64,000 bases of DNA from Limnoperna fortunei. Taxonomy: Eukaryota > Mollusca > Bivalvia > Mytilida > Modiolidae. Below, one piece after another: positions 32,165-46,100 of this stretch (position 1 is the stretch's first letter; every line of letters starts with the position of its first letter). Below the pieces are notes generated by a model that saw only the letters and a list, made by a program, of their open reading frames with translations, was not told where the DNA came from and ran no database searches. Location of the stretch: the NCBI GenBank assembly GCA_944474755.1, contig OX104123.1:67201898-67265897 (forward strand), written 5' to 3'. A program made the translations under genes and the position numbers.

Positions 32165-35100
32165 GAAGATTAATTTGTCAAAAATGTTGTCTGCAACACT
32201 AATACCAATTACTATCCATATCGAACAATTCGATATCAATACATCAATCCATTAATTAAACCATAATCTATAAAATAATGTGTGTAGTCTATAAACAACA
32301 AATTCTAGAAACGTTAATAAAACGCAATATCAAGTGACATATTAATATTTACGTAATAAGATTTTGTTATGAGTAGATATAATGACTATCTACGCAAAAC
32401 AAAATTGCCTGGGTTCTCCACCATGAATTATCTGTTTTTCACTCTTCATATATTATGTATTCAAATTATAAAAAAAAAAATAAAAACCGGTATTACTTCA
32501 ATATATTCCTTTTTTCTTTCACTAAAGTTAACGTCTATCTAGTACAAAACGCAATTTGAAGATTGTGGAAAAACCTCATAACCTTAAATGATTGAATGCA
32601 TGCCATCCGCATAAAATAGTTTTTTTTAATCTTTTGCAACACTTATTAGGATAAATTATAGCTGCAAACAATTAACTGAATTAGTTTATGTAATTAAAAT
32701 TTTCTATTTAAAATGTTCTACTTGTTTTGATCAGAAACTCTATATATAGTCTTTGTTATGATGGCGGCGGGTATTTTACAATATTCAACATATACATTTT
32801 AGATTAATATTTTTGTGTTAAAAATCATGTGGGTGTCTGTTTTTATGATATTGATTTACTCTGATTTCATTTTCGTAATTTTAAGTTATAAATTCCGTAT
32901 GTAATACAGTACATGTATTCATTCGCATATTTGCTGTAGTAATGAATGCTGATAATTTTATGACCTTTGACAGCAGGATTCAGTTTCATTGAAACAATCT
33001 CCAGGTGGTAATAACATATTAAATTTACTAATTGTGTTGGGGAAATTTGTAATGGACATGTTAATTACTGTATATTGCTTTCTCTGCAAATGAATAAACT
33101 CGTATAAGCGAAACATGCATTTGAATTTATAAACTTGTAGATCTCAATAAATTTATTATGAATGAAATAAATTAATAATGTTGACATCTTTTAAAGTAAT
33201 GTGATACTGTCACGGTAAATGAAAGCCAATAAACCAACACAAATGTGATTATAGGGTTCGTGTGTATTTACGCAGATAGTTTCAACACTTTTGCGGCTCT
33301 AATCTTTTAAAACAAATGAAAATGGCAGTTTTTATATTTATGAGACAATAAATAGAAGAAAACAATTTACAATTAGTCATAAAATGAAAAGCATGGCGAT
33401 TCATAGTTCATAAATGACCTAAGTAGTATAATTGAACGTCAGGGTCAAACAAAACCCTGAAAATATTTATCAAGCGCAAAATGTCGCAAACGTAGACGAC
33501 TTATTTCAACACGCGTTCGAGCGACGTCTGCTAAATTAGTAATTGGGATTTCGTGAGTAGTAGACCCTAATTATATTTTATAAGTTGGGTATTTGTTTTT
33601 AAAAGTTGAATTAAGCTTAATTGAAATATATTTTCATAGAAAATTAAAATAATTCCTACTTTTAATTGTTCTTGTTGTTAAGAGAGAATAACATAATTTA
33701 AATTATTCAAATACACATCATCGGCATCACCAAACAGTCTGACGGTGACTCAGAGTGCATTATCTTGTATGACTGAAGTTTAGTGGGAAGACAAACGCAG
33801 CCGGCTACATCAAACAGGGATCAGAATAACAGTCTGAAAGATAGACAGAGACAGTGGAGATAATTGCAAACTACGTAAATAACCGCTTTGTGGTTAGTAT
33901 GGGCATTAAAAGTGAACGTTGTGAAATATTTGCACCATATGGACAGAAAACTTCGGTCGAGATGGTTAGAAAACGCAGTAGACATTATTAGGCAGACCGT
34001 AGGTTTTTGTTGCAATCACGCAGTCGGTATCATCGTACATGACTTAATATAACAGTGTAATGGTTAGATGCACGCACTATTTCATCACTGATTTCAACAC
34101 ACTCAAATGTAAACTGTTCACAATAACACGGGGAGCCAATTTGTAGAGTCCCGATATGGATTCCAATTGTTAAAGTGGTTTTAGAATAAATATAAAATTA
34201 TAATATAAAATATTATGGGTCAGTGTTATAAATATCGCACATAAAAAAAACCATAATACTTAAAGTTTTGACGAAAGAAAGGCAATATAAGGACCCGTGA
34301 AGAAACGGAAAAAAGTCTCGGCAGATATTCGCTTCTTCTCCGAGTCTTAACCTCATCATTGTATTGTTTTGATGTTTTGCCAGTACACACATATTAAATA
34401 TTATCGGAGCAAACATAATCAGACAAAAATAGTAGTTGCACTGATTGTGAGATAGACATTGTTGATAAAATGTTTATAATATACATAAAAAAGTCAGTTA
34501 AGCGTAAACGTGTACACAAATTATAAACGGTAAATACATTCCTGCATATTTTTCAGTTCATGATTTTTATAAATAGGATCTAGGTTACTCTTTCAAAATC
34601 ATTAGACAGGAAAAAGCAGACAACCATTTGATATTTTTTATAAAATGTTTTTGTTTGTTATAAAAAAAAGTCACCTAGACGTCGAATGCCTTCTTCCAAT
34701 GCAATAAATTTGCAAATGTATACAAATATTATGAAACGTGAAACAAATTTAATATATTTTAATATATTATTAATAAAAATGAATAATTTACGTTCACTAA
34801 AGTAAACTTCTTTTTTCACAAATATTATTAATGTGAAACAAAATTAAATTTATTTTCACATATAATATTTTTTAAAACGATCTTGGTTGCCTCAACAAAA
34901 AACTACACTTTATTGTAGAATAGCGGCGATATAAACATGTCTACATTGTTATCAACTTGATAGGCTATTTTGCGTTATGTCTGTTTTTCTATATACGGAT
35001 TTGTAACCGTCCCTTGATTTATTGGCTCTTGCAGTTTGTTCGGTTTCATTACCGTTTTTCTTATTTTAGAATTCATTCAACGTTTGCGATAAAGAGAAAT

Positions 35101-36330
35101 ACTTCATACATTTTAGTAATGTTTCCATTTAGTGCCCTACAGGAACTTAAACAAACTGTATTCCATTTTGATACTTATGCAGCCGGAAGGTGTTTTTTTA
35201 TTTACGTTCCCTAAAGTTATCTTCTTTCAACTGTATGATTGTAGCTTTTGACCCACTAATACAAAGGTGATGCTTCTCTAATAGCGGTTTCTCGATTGAT
35301 CAATATAACTTTTTCTGATCAATTGTACAAATGTAAACGGCATAAGGATGTGAATACTTTATGACGTACGCAGCAGTACGATTATCGTAGTAAATGTCGC
35401 TTTGCTTGCTAGCATAAATACCGATGCTGCGGGAATGTTTAAATATTTATATTACATTTTAAAAAGCGATTGAAGGGGTGAATTTTTTTGTCAACACTTT
35501 TTTCCTCTACATAGAGACAAGTAGATGGCGAATTCCATTTTATTTTGGAATGTTGAGCGTACAGCAGTCCACACCAATGTTCAAAAACATGTATATGACC
35601 CAAATTCTTAAGCATCTAAAAGATGCCATATTTAACTGGTTTGAACGCACAAATGGAAAGAGAAACAAAACGGCTTAACAGCGCAAAAGAGTATAGGCAA
35701 CTATTTATATTTGAACATGTTTCTGTGCAAAGCATCTCGCAGTCAAATACATGTTCGTGTAAAGAAAAACATAGTCAGATTTTGTGCGGTCAAAAACTTA
35801 AAACAGCACGCAAACGACCGAACAACAAGAACCTATAGTCAAAGGACAAATACAAATCTGGATAAAGATAAAAATAAACAACACCGAACAACACAAACAC
35901 AGTGTAAAATTGATTTAAGTCCTTGTTCCGTCGTCTTGGCCTGCCTATGCTTTGTTGTCAATTTTATTTACAAGTTTACCAGGTTGAATATGATTAAAAG
36001 TTTTAAATTTTCAATTAGTTATAATTATGAGTTGCTATGATATTAATATTGAAGACCGGTAAATATCGGAGACAAGAGTTTTAATGTGTACCACTTACCT
36101 TATTCAAAATATGACATTTAACATTGTTTTGTCATATCAACCAAAATGTTATTATGACATTTTGTATTGTCGCTTTATATATACTGAGTGCCAATAAAAT
36201 ACATAAATAAAACATAAACTCTTTAGCAATATGAACAGCTCGACTAAAGCATTTGAGACTTTAAAATATATTTCATTGCTGAAATTGATCGTTAATATAC
36301 CAAAGACACTTAAACGCTTCAAAGTTTCAA
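32165..36330. other. Long stretch without recognisable gene
   Basis: AT-rich. Small open frames lack domain or splice support. Related short phrases 'ACGTTCACTAAAGTAAACTTCTTT' type recur around 34790 and 35200, hinting at an old repeat. No SINE, LINE or transposase could be identified. Confidence 0.5.
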
Positions 36331-37159
36331 TAACGAATGTGTACTTCATTTTCACGCACGACATCTTCTTGGCATAGAACGGACCAAACACCGGATACGC
36401 TCTTGTGGTATGTTATGCCACTCATTTTGCAAAGCATTTTCGAGCTGACGAATCGTGATAGGCTCTTATTGGTGTCTTCTTATAGCTGTTCAAGTTGATC
36501 AAATAAGCGTTCTATTGGGCTTAAATCGGGTGAAAAGGCTGGCCACGAAACTATTTGAACATTATTGTCATTCACACGTGTGATGCGAGCAGAATGGGCA
36601 AGAATATTGTTATGTTGTAAAAGATGAAGGTATTGATGTAATGTTGAGCCGTTAATGAGCCATTATTTACCACGAGTGGTGTCCGATTGTATATTGACAC
36701 GAAACCCAAACCATGACACATCGCCACCCCATCGGTCGTTCTCTTGTACACATGGATCAACATTACGTTTGCCCCTACGTCTCCAAACACGTATGCGACC
36801 ATCACCATGACGAAAGTAGAAACGTGACTCGTCCGATCACAATACAGATGCCCATTGTCTGTTTGCCCATCTTTGACGTTGCTGAATCCATTTCGACGCC
36901 TTTGAAGAGTAAGATTCTATCCCCGGAACGGTCGTGTTGCATTGAGCCCGTGACGACAGTGCGGAATCGATCACGTAGGTGCTACAAACGAATATTCCTC
37001 TCTCTGGGCGAGGTCTGTCGTTTACTGAGCCGGTCTGCTGATGTTGAACGAGTGATTGTCAACGCAGAGCAGTTCTTCCTACGGATAATTTCAAATCTAG
37101 ACATGCCTCCCTAAATAATGCCCAAAACCTGGTGTAATTGGTTGTCAGAAAGTCGGGAC
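36330..37159 (-). pseudogene. Tc1-like transposase, nearly full length, decayed
   Basis: Begins at ATG 37159 with MSRLSDNQLHQVLGII (helix-turn-helix region; a TAG interrupts it), then GGMSRFEIIRRKNCSALTIT and LHLRDRFRTV-like sequence. The DDE region follows: QRQRWANRQWASVLWSDESR and FYFRHGDGRIRVWRRRGK (first Asp, about 36870-36760), NGSLTAQHYIN (about 36660), HNNILAHSARITRV (second Asp replaced by Asn, about 36600), WPAFSPDLSPIERLFDQLE (Glu motif, about 36540-36490) and QLENALQNEWHNIPQERIRC, LVRSMPRRC (about 36450-36370). Multiple frameshifts. It differs from the remnant at 27345. Terminal inverted repeats were not seen. Confidence 0.85.
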
Positions 37160-40100
37160 ATAATGACACTTATTAGTGTTCCATTTTAAACCTGCAATAT
37201 GATTTTCAAGGAGGTAAGTTAAGGTTAAAAATTTGACTTGTTTTGAAATGATTCATGCATCTCTTCTTGATAAGCAAAATTTCCGTGCCTTATAGTGGAC
37301 CTACGAACGGCACAATTTAAAAAACGAACAGAAAATAACATCATTTACGATAGATGTTTAAAATCTATTCTATGGGATTAAAAGAATATCCTAAAAAGTG
37401 TTGCGTTTTTATTGTTTTTCAGTAAATTTTACATCGCTGTTATTCAACTGAAAGTACTGTGCAATATGCAATTTGAGAAGCCGTGCAATAAAAACCCTTA
37501 AAACATAATAAGTTTTCTCATAAACAGTATTCTTTATCTTATTGACAAACACTTTGTAAACAAGAAGATTTATGACCTAAATTGTTAAAATGGAAAACAA
37601 TCGTTTGTTCCAACCAACCAAAGAACCTTTATTTTACATTCAGTAGTGCCTTTAAGTAGCAGTAAACAGTAATGATATAATGGACACAAGTTCAGATAAA
37701 AGTAGACGATAATCGCTTGTAATATTATTTGTTTTAATACCCGCATATGTTTATTTATTCAACCCGTACTCCAAGAGTTTGTAGTACTTTATTGTTTTGA
37801 CTCTCAGTTTCAACTGCAGGAGAACATTTACACTATCGAGAATACTATTTTAATGTATTCAGCACACATTTTTACCTCTTTGATCTTAAGTGGCAAACAA
37901 CTTAAGTGTTTACTGGAAGGTTCTAATAAAGATCACGCGATGGGTTGAAAGGTCTTCTGTTTACTGCGACACCATATATACATAAACGGAACGAGCTCGG
38001 GAAGTCAAAACCATACGCGAAAGTTATGAAATATTGCTTTTTTAATAAACAGAAAGTCGACAATTTGAAGGTCACCACTCTTATCCTACAGTTTAGTTTG
38101 GAATTTTCCATTTGATTCTTTTCTAACAAGAAACCGAGTTGAATTTGTATGATGTTGATGAGCCACTTAGCAAATTGTTAAATAAAGATTTTGTGATTTA
38201 CTGACAAATACATGTATACAAATTTGATCTTTATATCTTAAAGAAGTACAAAGATATGTACATGTATATATATTTTTATTTTAGAAAAATAGAAGAAAGA
38301 AAATGGAAGCTTTGAACAGGGTAAATACACACATAATTGTTTTACAGGACACCCCGAGTTTCTCGCCACAATACAAATTGTACCTGCAAAAATTGCTCAA
38401 AAATGAATGATACTCCATTCCAACAAACAAACAAACGTCATAGCATGTCGGTTGCCTGGTGGAACTTAACTCTTCTTAAATTAACTGACATTATCAATTG
38501 ATAATTCTGTATTTACCTATGAACTCCCCTGCTATGCCTGCTATGACGGACATTTGTTCACTGCAACTTGGAATAAATAAAAATACTGTCTCCACTTTTA
38601 GTATATTTATGTCATATAAATGTACATAATAATGGCATGTTACAAGTAAAAAGCAATTAACACGTTAAGTTTTAACTGCTGGTGCAAAATAATATTTTTG
38701 AGTACTTTTATTCGCAATATTTCTCAATTTATGTGTTTGGGAGCCATTTCTAAAATAATTCCCAAGTTAATATCTGCTACAGTTTACAGATTTAAAAATA
38801 AATGTTATCAATATGTGCCCATAGATGAAACAAGGCAATTCTGTACTAGCGGACATATCACTGACCTCCAAGGCCAAATAACTAGAGCGCTCAAGAAAAA
38901 CTATCACTTCATTTGGTAATTTACACACTTAAGGAGAAAATTAAGTATAATAACTGTATTTCCCAATCAGGTCGCCCCAAAAAGATGCATTATCAGTATA
39001 TACAATGATTACAATGTTTTGACAGTAAATGCAAAACATTTAATGAAAATATACAGTATTTATTTAAATTTAATCGTAGGATGATAGTTTTACTTTCGAA
39101 TCATTGATTATTTGTCGATTTTGATCTAAAAACAAGATTGGTTGGATCACACAAAGGATGATGCTTGAATAAATGGGGGTATGGAAACGTATAGGTCACG
39201 ATAAATTGTAGTTGTGGAACAAAATATCTTATTGTTTGAAAGATTAAACTACAAGTGACATGTAACTTTGGTATATAATGTTCCTAGATGAAAATAATGT
39301 TTCGGCCCCACTCATTGATCAAGGAACAACAATGGAGGAAAATTGTTTTTATTTGATTCATAGATTTTGATTACATTTATTAGATTCATACTTCGCAGTT
39401 TCTTTTTATTCAGTTTCTATTATGAAATGTAGCCGTCAGTACTATGCCACAAGAATTTCACCGCCTTTAAGCTATGTAGTAAAAAGGATCAAGAAGGGTT
39501 TATTCAATAACTTATTGCTTTCTTGGGGATATTTTTAACTGATTTATTTTTTCCAAAATGAACCAATGTAACACGGTAATACGTTTGATGTAACTGAAAC
39601 AATTTTTCAGATTTCTTCCTGAAAATATGATAAGGGCAGACAACCGTCGAAAATGAAAAAAAAACTTATTAGGGTTATTTGGAAAAATATGCAATCTTTA
39701 GAACATCTTTAGTGATAAATCATTATCCCCGTATCAATATTATTCCTGGAATTTGATTGGTCAGTTACACGTCTTTACAAAACTAATATACCCGGGGCTT
39801 TGCTAAGTCATATACCCGGGTGTTGCTGGCCGCTAGTTTTATAATAAAACGTAAGATGCGTTTATAATCGAAATGGTAATTGGTTAGCGTGAAATGTATG
39901 ATGATAAAATCTTGGACAAAAGGTCCAAATATTTTTTTTCAGCAGAAAAAGAAAAAAAGATATGCAGTTTGACAAACAACGACGTCACACTATTATGACG
40001 TCTCTGCAAGACATTCAGCGCCAAAAATTAACTTTTCAACATCTATTTGAATCCAACAAAAAACTTGTTTTTTCCGAGAACTGTAGGGTTCTACCCTACA

Positions 40101-41535
40101 CCTAGTTAAAAAGCGATATTTTTACCAAATTTCAATCAAACTTTCCTCGATAATGAAGAAAACGTTAATGTCCGTCATTGCGCTGACAATGTACCTAAAC
40201 AGCCACCATTTCAAACTAAAACAGGGGATAAATTCAGCACCACTGTACGCCCTTCGGCTCTGCCTCAGGGCATACTTGGGGCACTTCAGGTGTTAAAATC
40301 TCCATATATACGGATATGAACGTGTATAACTTATAATATGGTTGGTTTATATAAATATTTCTAAATTAGGTAATTAGGTAATCACATTGTTTAATTGACT
40401 TTGTCACATCTGAAACATTTCAATTATTTTAATAATATTAGTGACTAGTCCATTTAGGTTTTTTTCCTAATTTGGTTTGGCTTGTCCAATGAATTTAAAT
40501 AATAATCAATAAGTTTTTGAAAAAGAATTAAGAATAAGTGAGATGTTTACGCCAAATTCTAATAAATGAAAAAAAATCACAACTGCATAAGTTGTCACGT
40601 GGGAGTTCGTATAAATTATTGGTGACTTCGACCTTTTTTTTATTGTAATATTGGAGACGCTCATTATTCTCTGTATAATGCAGACATTAAGATTCTATGT
40701 GAGTTGCACATATGTCCCAAACGAATATGTAGCTGCAACAAAGTGCCAAATATTTTTTCCGGTCAGTATCACAGATTGATTTAATAACCTACTATAAACA
40801 TGCAAACTAAATGGGAGTTTTAATGGACTTGTATTCTCAACAAAATTACGCTTTAAATATCCTTCTGAGGTAGTCAGTGGTTGAATCATAGATGTGTTAT
40901 AACAAATATTTACCCATAGGAAATTTTACCTAATTAAACAGTCGGGACTAAAGCAGGTGTCTCATCAATTCATTCAGGTTATTTAAGTCATGTGCATTAT
41001 TGTCATTTCGTTTCGTCAAAGTCGTTGTCGTCTGCAAACGTATTACAAAATGTTTCAAAAGGCTTGTTCGATAAATAGGTGAACTCATTGAAATAAGAAA
41101 TGTTGTGAATTTCCTATATATAGTTTATTTTTTCAGGCAAACTTTGTTTAACACTGTTCCCTATAGGACATTTTTTTAAATGGCTTCCTAACTGAGAACG
41201 GTTAACAAATAGGAACATGGAACTTCTGCTGTTAGCGTATTTTAATCAACATATATTTCTTGCACTATTACCGTACCGTAAAAGAGCTAGGCAGAGCTAA
41301 AATTTAACTAAACATTTGAAACATTGATTTAAGAATGCCGACTTAAAGTCATTTTTAATAATACTGTAAACAAATTGTTTAAAATATATATTTCTGACAA
41401 AAATGTCTAAGAAAGTCTGATATGTTTTAAAAAGTTATGGTGTAATTTCTTAATATGTTTACATTTCTAAAATATTAAGAATCATAGACTATCAAATATT
41501 TACAGACAAGATGTAACTCTCCTCATCTCAGTAAT
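37160..41535. other. Long stretch without recognisable gene
   Basis: Mostly AT-rich. A GC-richer patch at 39740-40290 contains two ATACCCGGG words (39788, 39811), a TGACGTC motif and a short hairpin GCCCTTCGG...CAGGGC near 40250, and may be an unrecognised repeat. A degenerate SINE-like tail (AAAATTGCTCAAAAATGA then CAAACAAACAAAC) lies near 38390-38436. Confidence 0.45.
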
Positions 41536-41539
41536 GTTC

Positions 41540-42090
41540 TATTTAAGAATAAACATGCGTTTATATATCTGATGTAAATGAAGTCCTTAATAAGTAAAAC
41601 ATTGACTTAATTTAATCTTAGCCTGTCTAAGTCAGTAGATGAACGATAAAAAACATAGTTAAATACTAAATTAAATATTAAAATGATCGTCTATGATACC
41701 TATTTTGGGTTTTGCTAAATTAATCTACTGAAATATGTGTATAGACATTGGAACAAAATGAGAATACATGTTTGTTTTTGTTCTCTGAAGAATGAACTAA
41801 AATATTTATCCCTCCAACTAGCATGAGATGTATTTTAATGTCGCACCACTGCCGAAAAGTAGTATTACAATAATTGTCGCTGCATCGTTATGTGAGGTAG
41901 GTGAGCATATTTTTCTCGGTCTAGTGTCTTAAAAACTTAGCTCACGACGGGATCTTCAATCCCCTTCATGTTGGACCTTTTATCTGTTTCGTGAGGATTT
42001 TCAATGCCTGAAATCACTTAAGATACGGTCACTTCGTTCTGGGATGTGAATGTGATCTTGCTGACACAGTGTATGTGATTTAATCAAACT
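41540..42090 (+). repeat. Segmental duplication, left copy
   Basis: Homologous to 43095-44095 through ordered words: TTATATATCTG..GAAGTCCT-type start, CTTAATTTAATCTT, TGTCTAAGTCA, AAATACTAAATT, GTCTATGATACCTAT, GTTCTCTGAAGAATGAA, TATTTATCC, GAGATGTATTTTAATGTCG, GTGTCTTAAAAACT, CCTGAAATCAC and CAGTGTATGTGATT. No shared open frame explains the conservation. Confidence 0.7.
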
Positions 42091-42174
42091 CTTTGGCTTC
42101 CTAATCCTTGCTTTAACAATGGCTGGCTTACATTAATATACAGCATTAATCAGAGTGGAAAGAGTGTGTTATAG

Positions 42175-43094
42175 TGGGATAAAATGGATAACTCCTGACA
42201 TTGTGTTACTTTTATCTTACATGGAAGAATGACATGGCTATCTGCTGACGTTGAGTTACATGTATGTGACATGGTACGATGACATCTCCAACTGCTGACA
42301 TTGTGTTCCTTTCATGTTACATGTAAGGATGGCATGGCTAACTGCTGACATTGAGTTACATGCATGTGAGATGGTAGGATAACATTGAGTTACTTTTATG
42401 TGACATGATGGAATGATATGGCTAACTGCTGAAATTGTGTTACTTTTATGTAACGCGGTAGGGTGACATAGTTAACTGCTGACATTGAGGTACATGTATG
42501 TGACATGGTGGGATGACATGGCTAATTGCTGACATAGTGTTACATTGTGGGATGACATGGCTAACTGATGACAATGAGTTATATGTGAGTGACATGGTGG
42601 CATGACATGGCCAACGGATGACACTGAGTTAAATGTATGTGACATGGTGAAATGACATGACCACTTGATGACGTTGAGTTACATGCATGTGACATGGAGG
42701 ATGACATGACCAACGGATAATATTGAGTTACATGTATGTGATATGATGGGATGACATGGCTAACTGCTGCCATTGTGTTACTTCTATGTAACATGATGGG
42801 ATGACATGGCTAACTGCCGACATTGTGCTACTTTTATGTGACATGGTAGGATGACATGGCTAACTACTAACATTGAGTTACTTTTATGTGACATGATGGG
42901 ATGACATGGCTAACTACTAACATTGTGTTACTTTTATGTGAAATGGTGGGATGACATGGCTAGCTGCTGACATTGTGTTACTTTTATGTGAAATGGTGGG
43001 ATGACATTGCTAACTGCTGATATTGGTGACAATACGTTACGTGCATGTGACATGGTGGGATGAAATGGCTAACTGCTGACATTGTGTTACTTTC
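42175..43094 (+). repeat. 50-bp minisatellite, ~18 copies
   Basis: Head-to-tail units built on GACATGGCTAACTGCTGACA, TTGTGTTACTTTTATGTGAC and ATGGTGGGAT. Units diverge more on the left (GAGTTACATGTATGTGAC variants) than on the right. It lies precisely between the two copies of the flanking segmental duplication. Confidence 0.9.
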
Positions 43095-44095
43095 AGTCCG
43101 CATGCTTTATATGCCTATATGTCTCTAAGAAAATATGTAGTCCTCAATAAATAGGAAATTGACTTATTTTAAACTTGTCTAAGTCATTAAATGGACTATT
43201 AATCTCCGAACGATTAGACAAAATAGTAAAATACTAAATTGATTGTCTCTAATACCTATAGGATATATACATTTACTGATACATGTTTAAAACAATTATA
43301 GCAAAATGAAAAAAGCCGATTATTGTTCTGGGAAGAATAAATTAAATGTTTATCCGCCGATTTGGTCTCTGTGACTTTGTCTCTTCAGGCGACGATTTTC
43401 TTACTCTAGGTCACGACGCAGCATGCTTATTTCGAGTGCCATCTCTTATTAATTCATTTATCACCTTAGCAGCTGTTTTTCTCTGACCGGATAATTGTCC
43501 AATTGTGAGATAAAACCACCTTATGTGACAGTTTAAGACAGGATAAATTGATTAGACTGAAGATTATACTTACGAGGGGACTATTGAAGATGCATGTTAG
43601 GCAGAAGAGAAGGACGGTACTTAACGCGTAGTCGAAGCATTAGACGAAGCAGCCGAACTGGAGTAATACAGAAGTTACTCCTCGGCCATATTTCGATAAA
43701 ACGTATCCTCCATGATAAAAGTATCGACTTTTGCCATTCACGAAAGTTTTGCATCTTAAAGTGGCATCCTCTATAAAGCCTGGATTCCACTCTCCATGAA
43801 CTACCCGGAGATGTATTTTCATGTCGTACAACAGCAGACAAGTTCCATTACAATACATCACGATGCATCGGTTTAAGAGGCAGAGAGGCACATGTTTCCC
43901 GTTTCATTGTCTTCAAAACTCAACTCTGGATGGGATTTGCATGCTGAGACTCGACCGGCCATCATACTCGTGACCATTTCCTTTAAAGATTCTTATGCCG
44001 GAAATCACCTCAGCTACTTCCACGTTCCTTGGGGTGTGGCAGTGATTTGGCGTATACAGTGTAATTCACTAATTACATTTCATCATAATCTTAAA
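43095..44095 (+). repeat. Segmental duplication, right copy with insertion
   Basis: Matches the left copy in two blocks, about 43095-43370 (TTTATATGCCTATATGTC.. to ATTGTTCTGGGAAGAATAAA) and 43798-44095 (GAGATGTATTTTCATGTCG to ACAGTGTAATTCAC). The intervening ~420 bases (43375-43795) have no counterpart in the left copy and look like a later insertion or a deletion on the left; small open frames there are not credible genes. Confidence 0.65.
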
Positions 44096-44099
44096 GATT

Positions 44100-46100
44100 A
44101 TTAAAGTAGTCATCGGCATCATGCATCAAAACTGAATATGTCAAAGGACTTGTTGCCATTTCATTTGTTTAATTGTGCATATTATTATTATTATTGTAAG
44201 AGCTCATCTCATCCTTTGCAAACCGATGTTTCCACAAATATTTTAAGGATTGACCCATATCCATTTAATTAATTATTACCACTATCAACACATGATAGAA
44301 ATATCGCATGCAACTGATAAACCATCGAAACGACTGTGTTCCATGGTGTTATTGACTTTTACGACTACAAATCTACAGACGGAAACTCACAAATATGAGT
44401 CAAGTTGTTTTAATAAATAAATTATGCTACAAGCTTGTCTGCAACAGTCAGTGATGTGTGAGTAAAGATTTCATAAGCCTCCTTCTATTTAGAGAAATGA
44501 TCACCAAGAGTCATATTGTATTGATTTTCATCCCAATTTCCCGTTAGTGGTTCCAGAATTTAACCGCAATACAATCTAGTGGCCATTACGCAGTAACAGA
44601 CAGATAAGCGACTTCTCTTGGTCCTTTTTTTGCTCGCGCGGATGGCCGTTGAGTTTGGCATCAACCATTTATATCAGTCCTCATACCAGGCCCATAAAAT
44701 TTTCCTCAAACTTCGTTTAGTTTGTTTTCTTCCGAGGAGAGATAAAACTTGTTTGTTGTATAGTTGTTGCGTACTTCCATATTTAATTGGTTTCTTCGTG
44801 ACACGATGTACCCTGACTGAACTGTCGACCTCCAAGTATTCTCTTTAAAACAAACTTCTATAGTCTTCAAATAAAAATTGATCCCGCTGTTTCTTGATCA
44901 TAACTTGCAAATAATGTTGTCATTCTTTTGCAATTGACGCAAATAATATGTCGATCATGTATCAAGCCATTTTGATGTTACATTTGCAGTGTCATCTTAG
45001 CAGTGCGAATGAAAATTCGATGTTTTCAATTTGTTTTCTACATCTGCAATCGCGTTAATGGACTTTACATCTCCCGACGTGCACTGTTGACGATCATGCT
45101 GCGGACCGTCCCCTTGTTTTATTTCGCAATCGTGTAGGAAAATTCAACGTGCTGTCGACCATTCTTTAAAATTCTTAAGCCGTATAAGAGATGAATGATC
45201 GTGCAAATAAAAGTCATCCAATCAAACAGTGCTTGAACTGTTTAGGGAAGTTAGTACGCTAAGTTATGTAATATGTAATGCAATACTTGGTGTTCCTTAC
45301 CCTTTGCATTTTTCGTTAGTGTTGTGTTTATGCCTTTTAATATATCAGGCGAGTGAAAGTTTTCTGTTAGATGTCGCGCAGAATCGTACATGGAAACGTC
45401 AGAAAATTTCCCCACTCTCAAACTCTACTCGTATGCAAACACCTGCTATAGCTGTGGAAGACGAGATGGACGGTATTACACGCAGAGACGAAGCATTTTG
45501 CGTGATGCCGTTCAGTTTAACCCACTGAACAAGTTCACAGTTTGATTTTACAAACGTGATGCATTTTTCTATATTTGTTCTATAAATAATCGTGATACGA
45601 CCTATCATATATATTCACATTATTGAAATTTTTAGATTGAATGCAAACAAGTATATACCTCTGTATAAGATCAACAAAGTCAGGAAACATTAATGTCCAC
45701 AAACTTTAATACACGAAAGCTTTTAAACCCTAATAAATTTCAAATGCTCATTTAGCCCTTAGTCCCTGGCACCGTCGATTCGTTACAAGTATGTATTCTT
45801 CTCGTGTACACCAACCCTTGATGTGTTGGAATCAGTTCTTATACGATATAGAAGTTATTGGAGGATGTTGTTTTCTGGTGCACTGATTTTTTTTATTATT
45901 GAAAATCTGTATCTTGTTTTTAATTTGTGCTTCGATGTCGATTTCACAGAATCTACCATTAATAAATAATTTCGTCCATACCTTTTCTGTAAACGAAACG
46001 TGCCACAATCTCGTACTGTTGATTCCTTGTTTTCCAATCCAGTGTTCATTTCCCAATACAACTTGTTATTTCCGAATTCTCTATGAAGAAAATGAATCCG
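44100..46100. other. Stretch without recognisable gene
   Basis: Includes an (ATT)n run near 44178-44196 and several 70-100-codon open frames on both strands without recognisable domains. Nothing further can be supported. Confidence 0.5.

Noticed and set aside
36713..37114. 134-codon plus-strand open frame
   Set aside because: It is the antisense of the Tc1 transposase pseudogene, whose motifs are on the minus strand.
43581..44104. Overlapping 60-86-codon frames on both strands
   Set aside because: Partly within a segmental duplication whose other copy is not open in the same frames.
45229..45528. 99-codon plus-strand open frame
   Set aside because: No recognisable domain, no splice or promoter context; hydrophobic and AT-driven composition.
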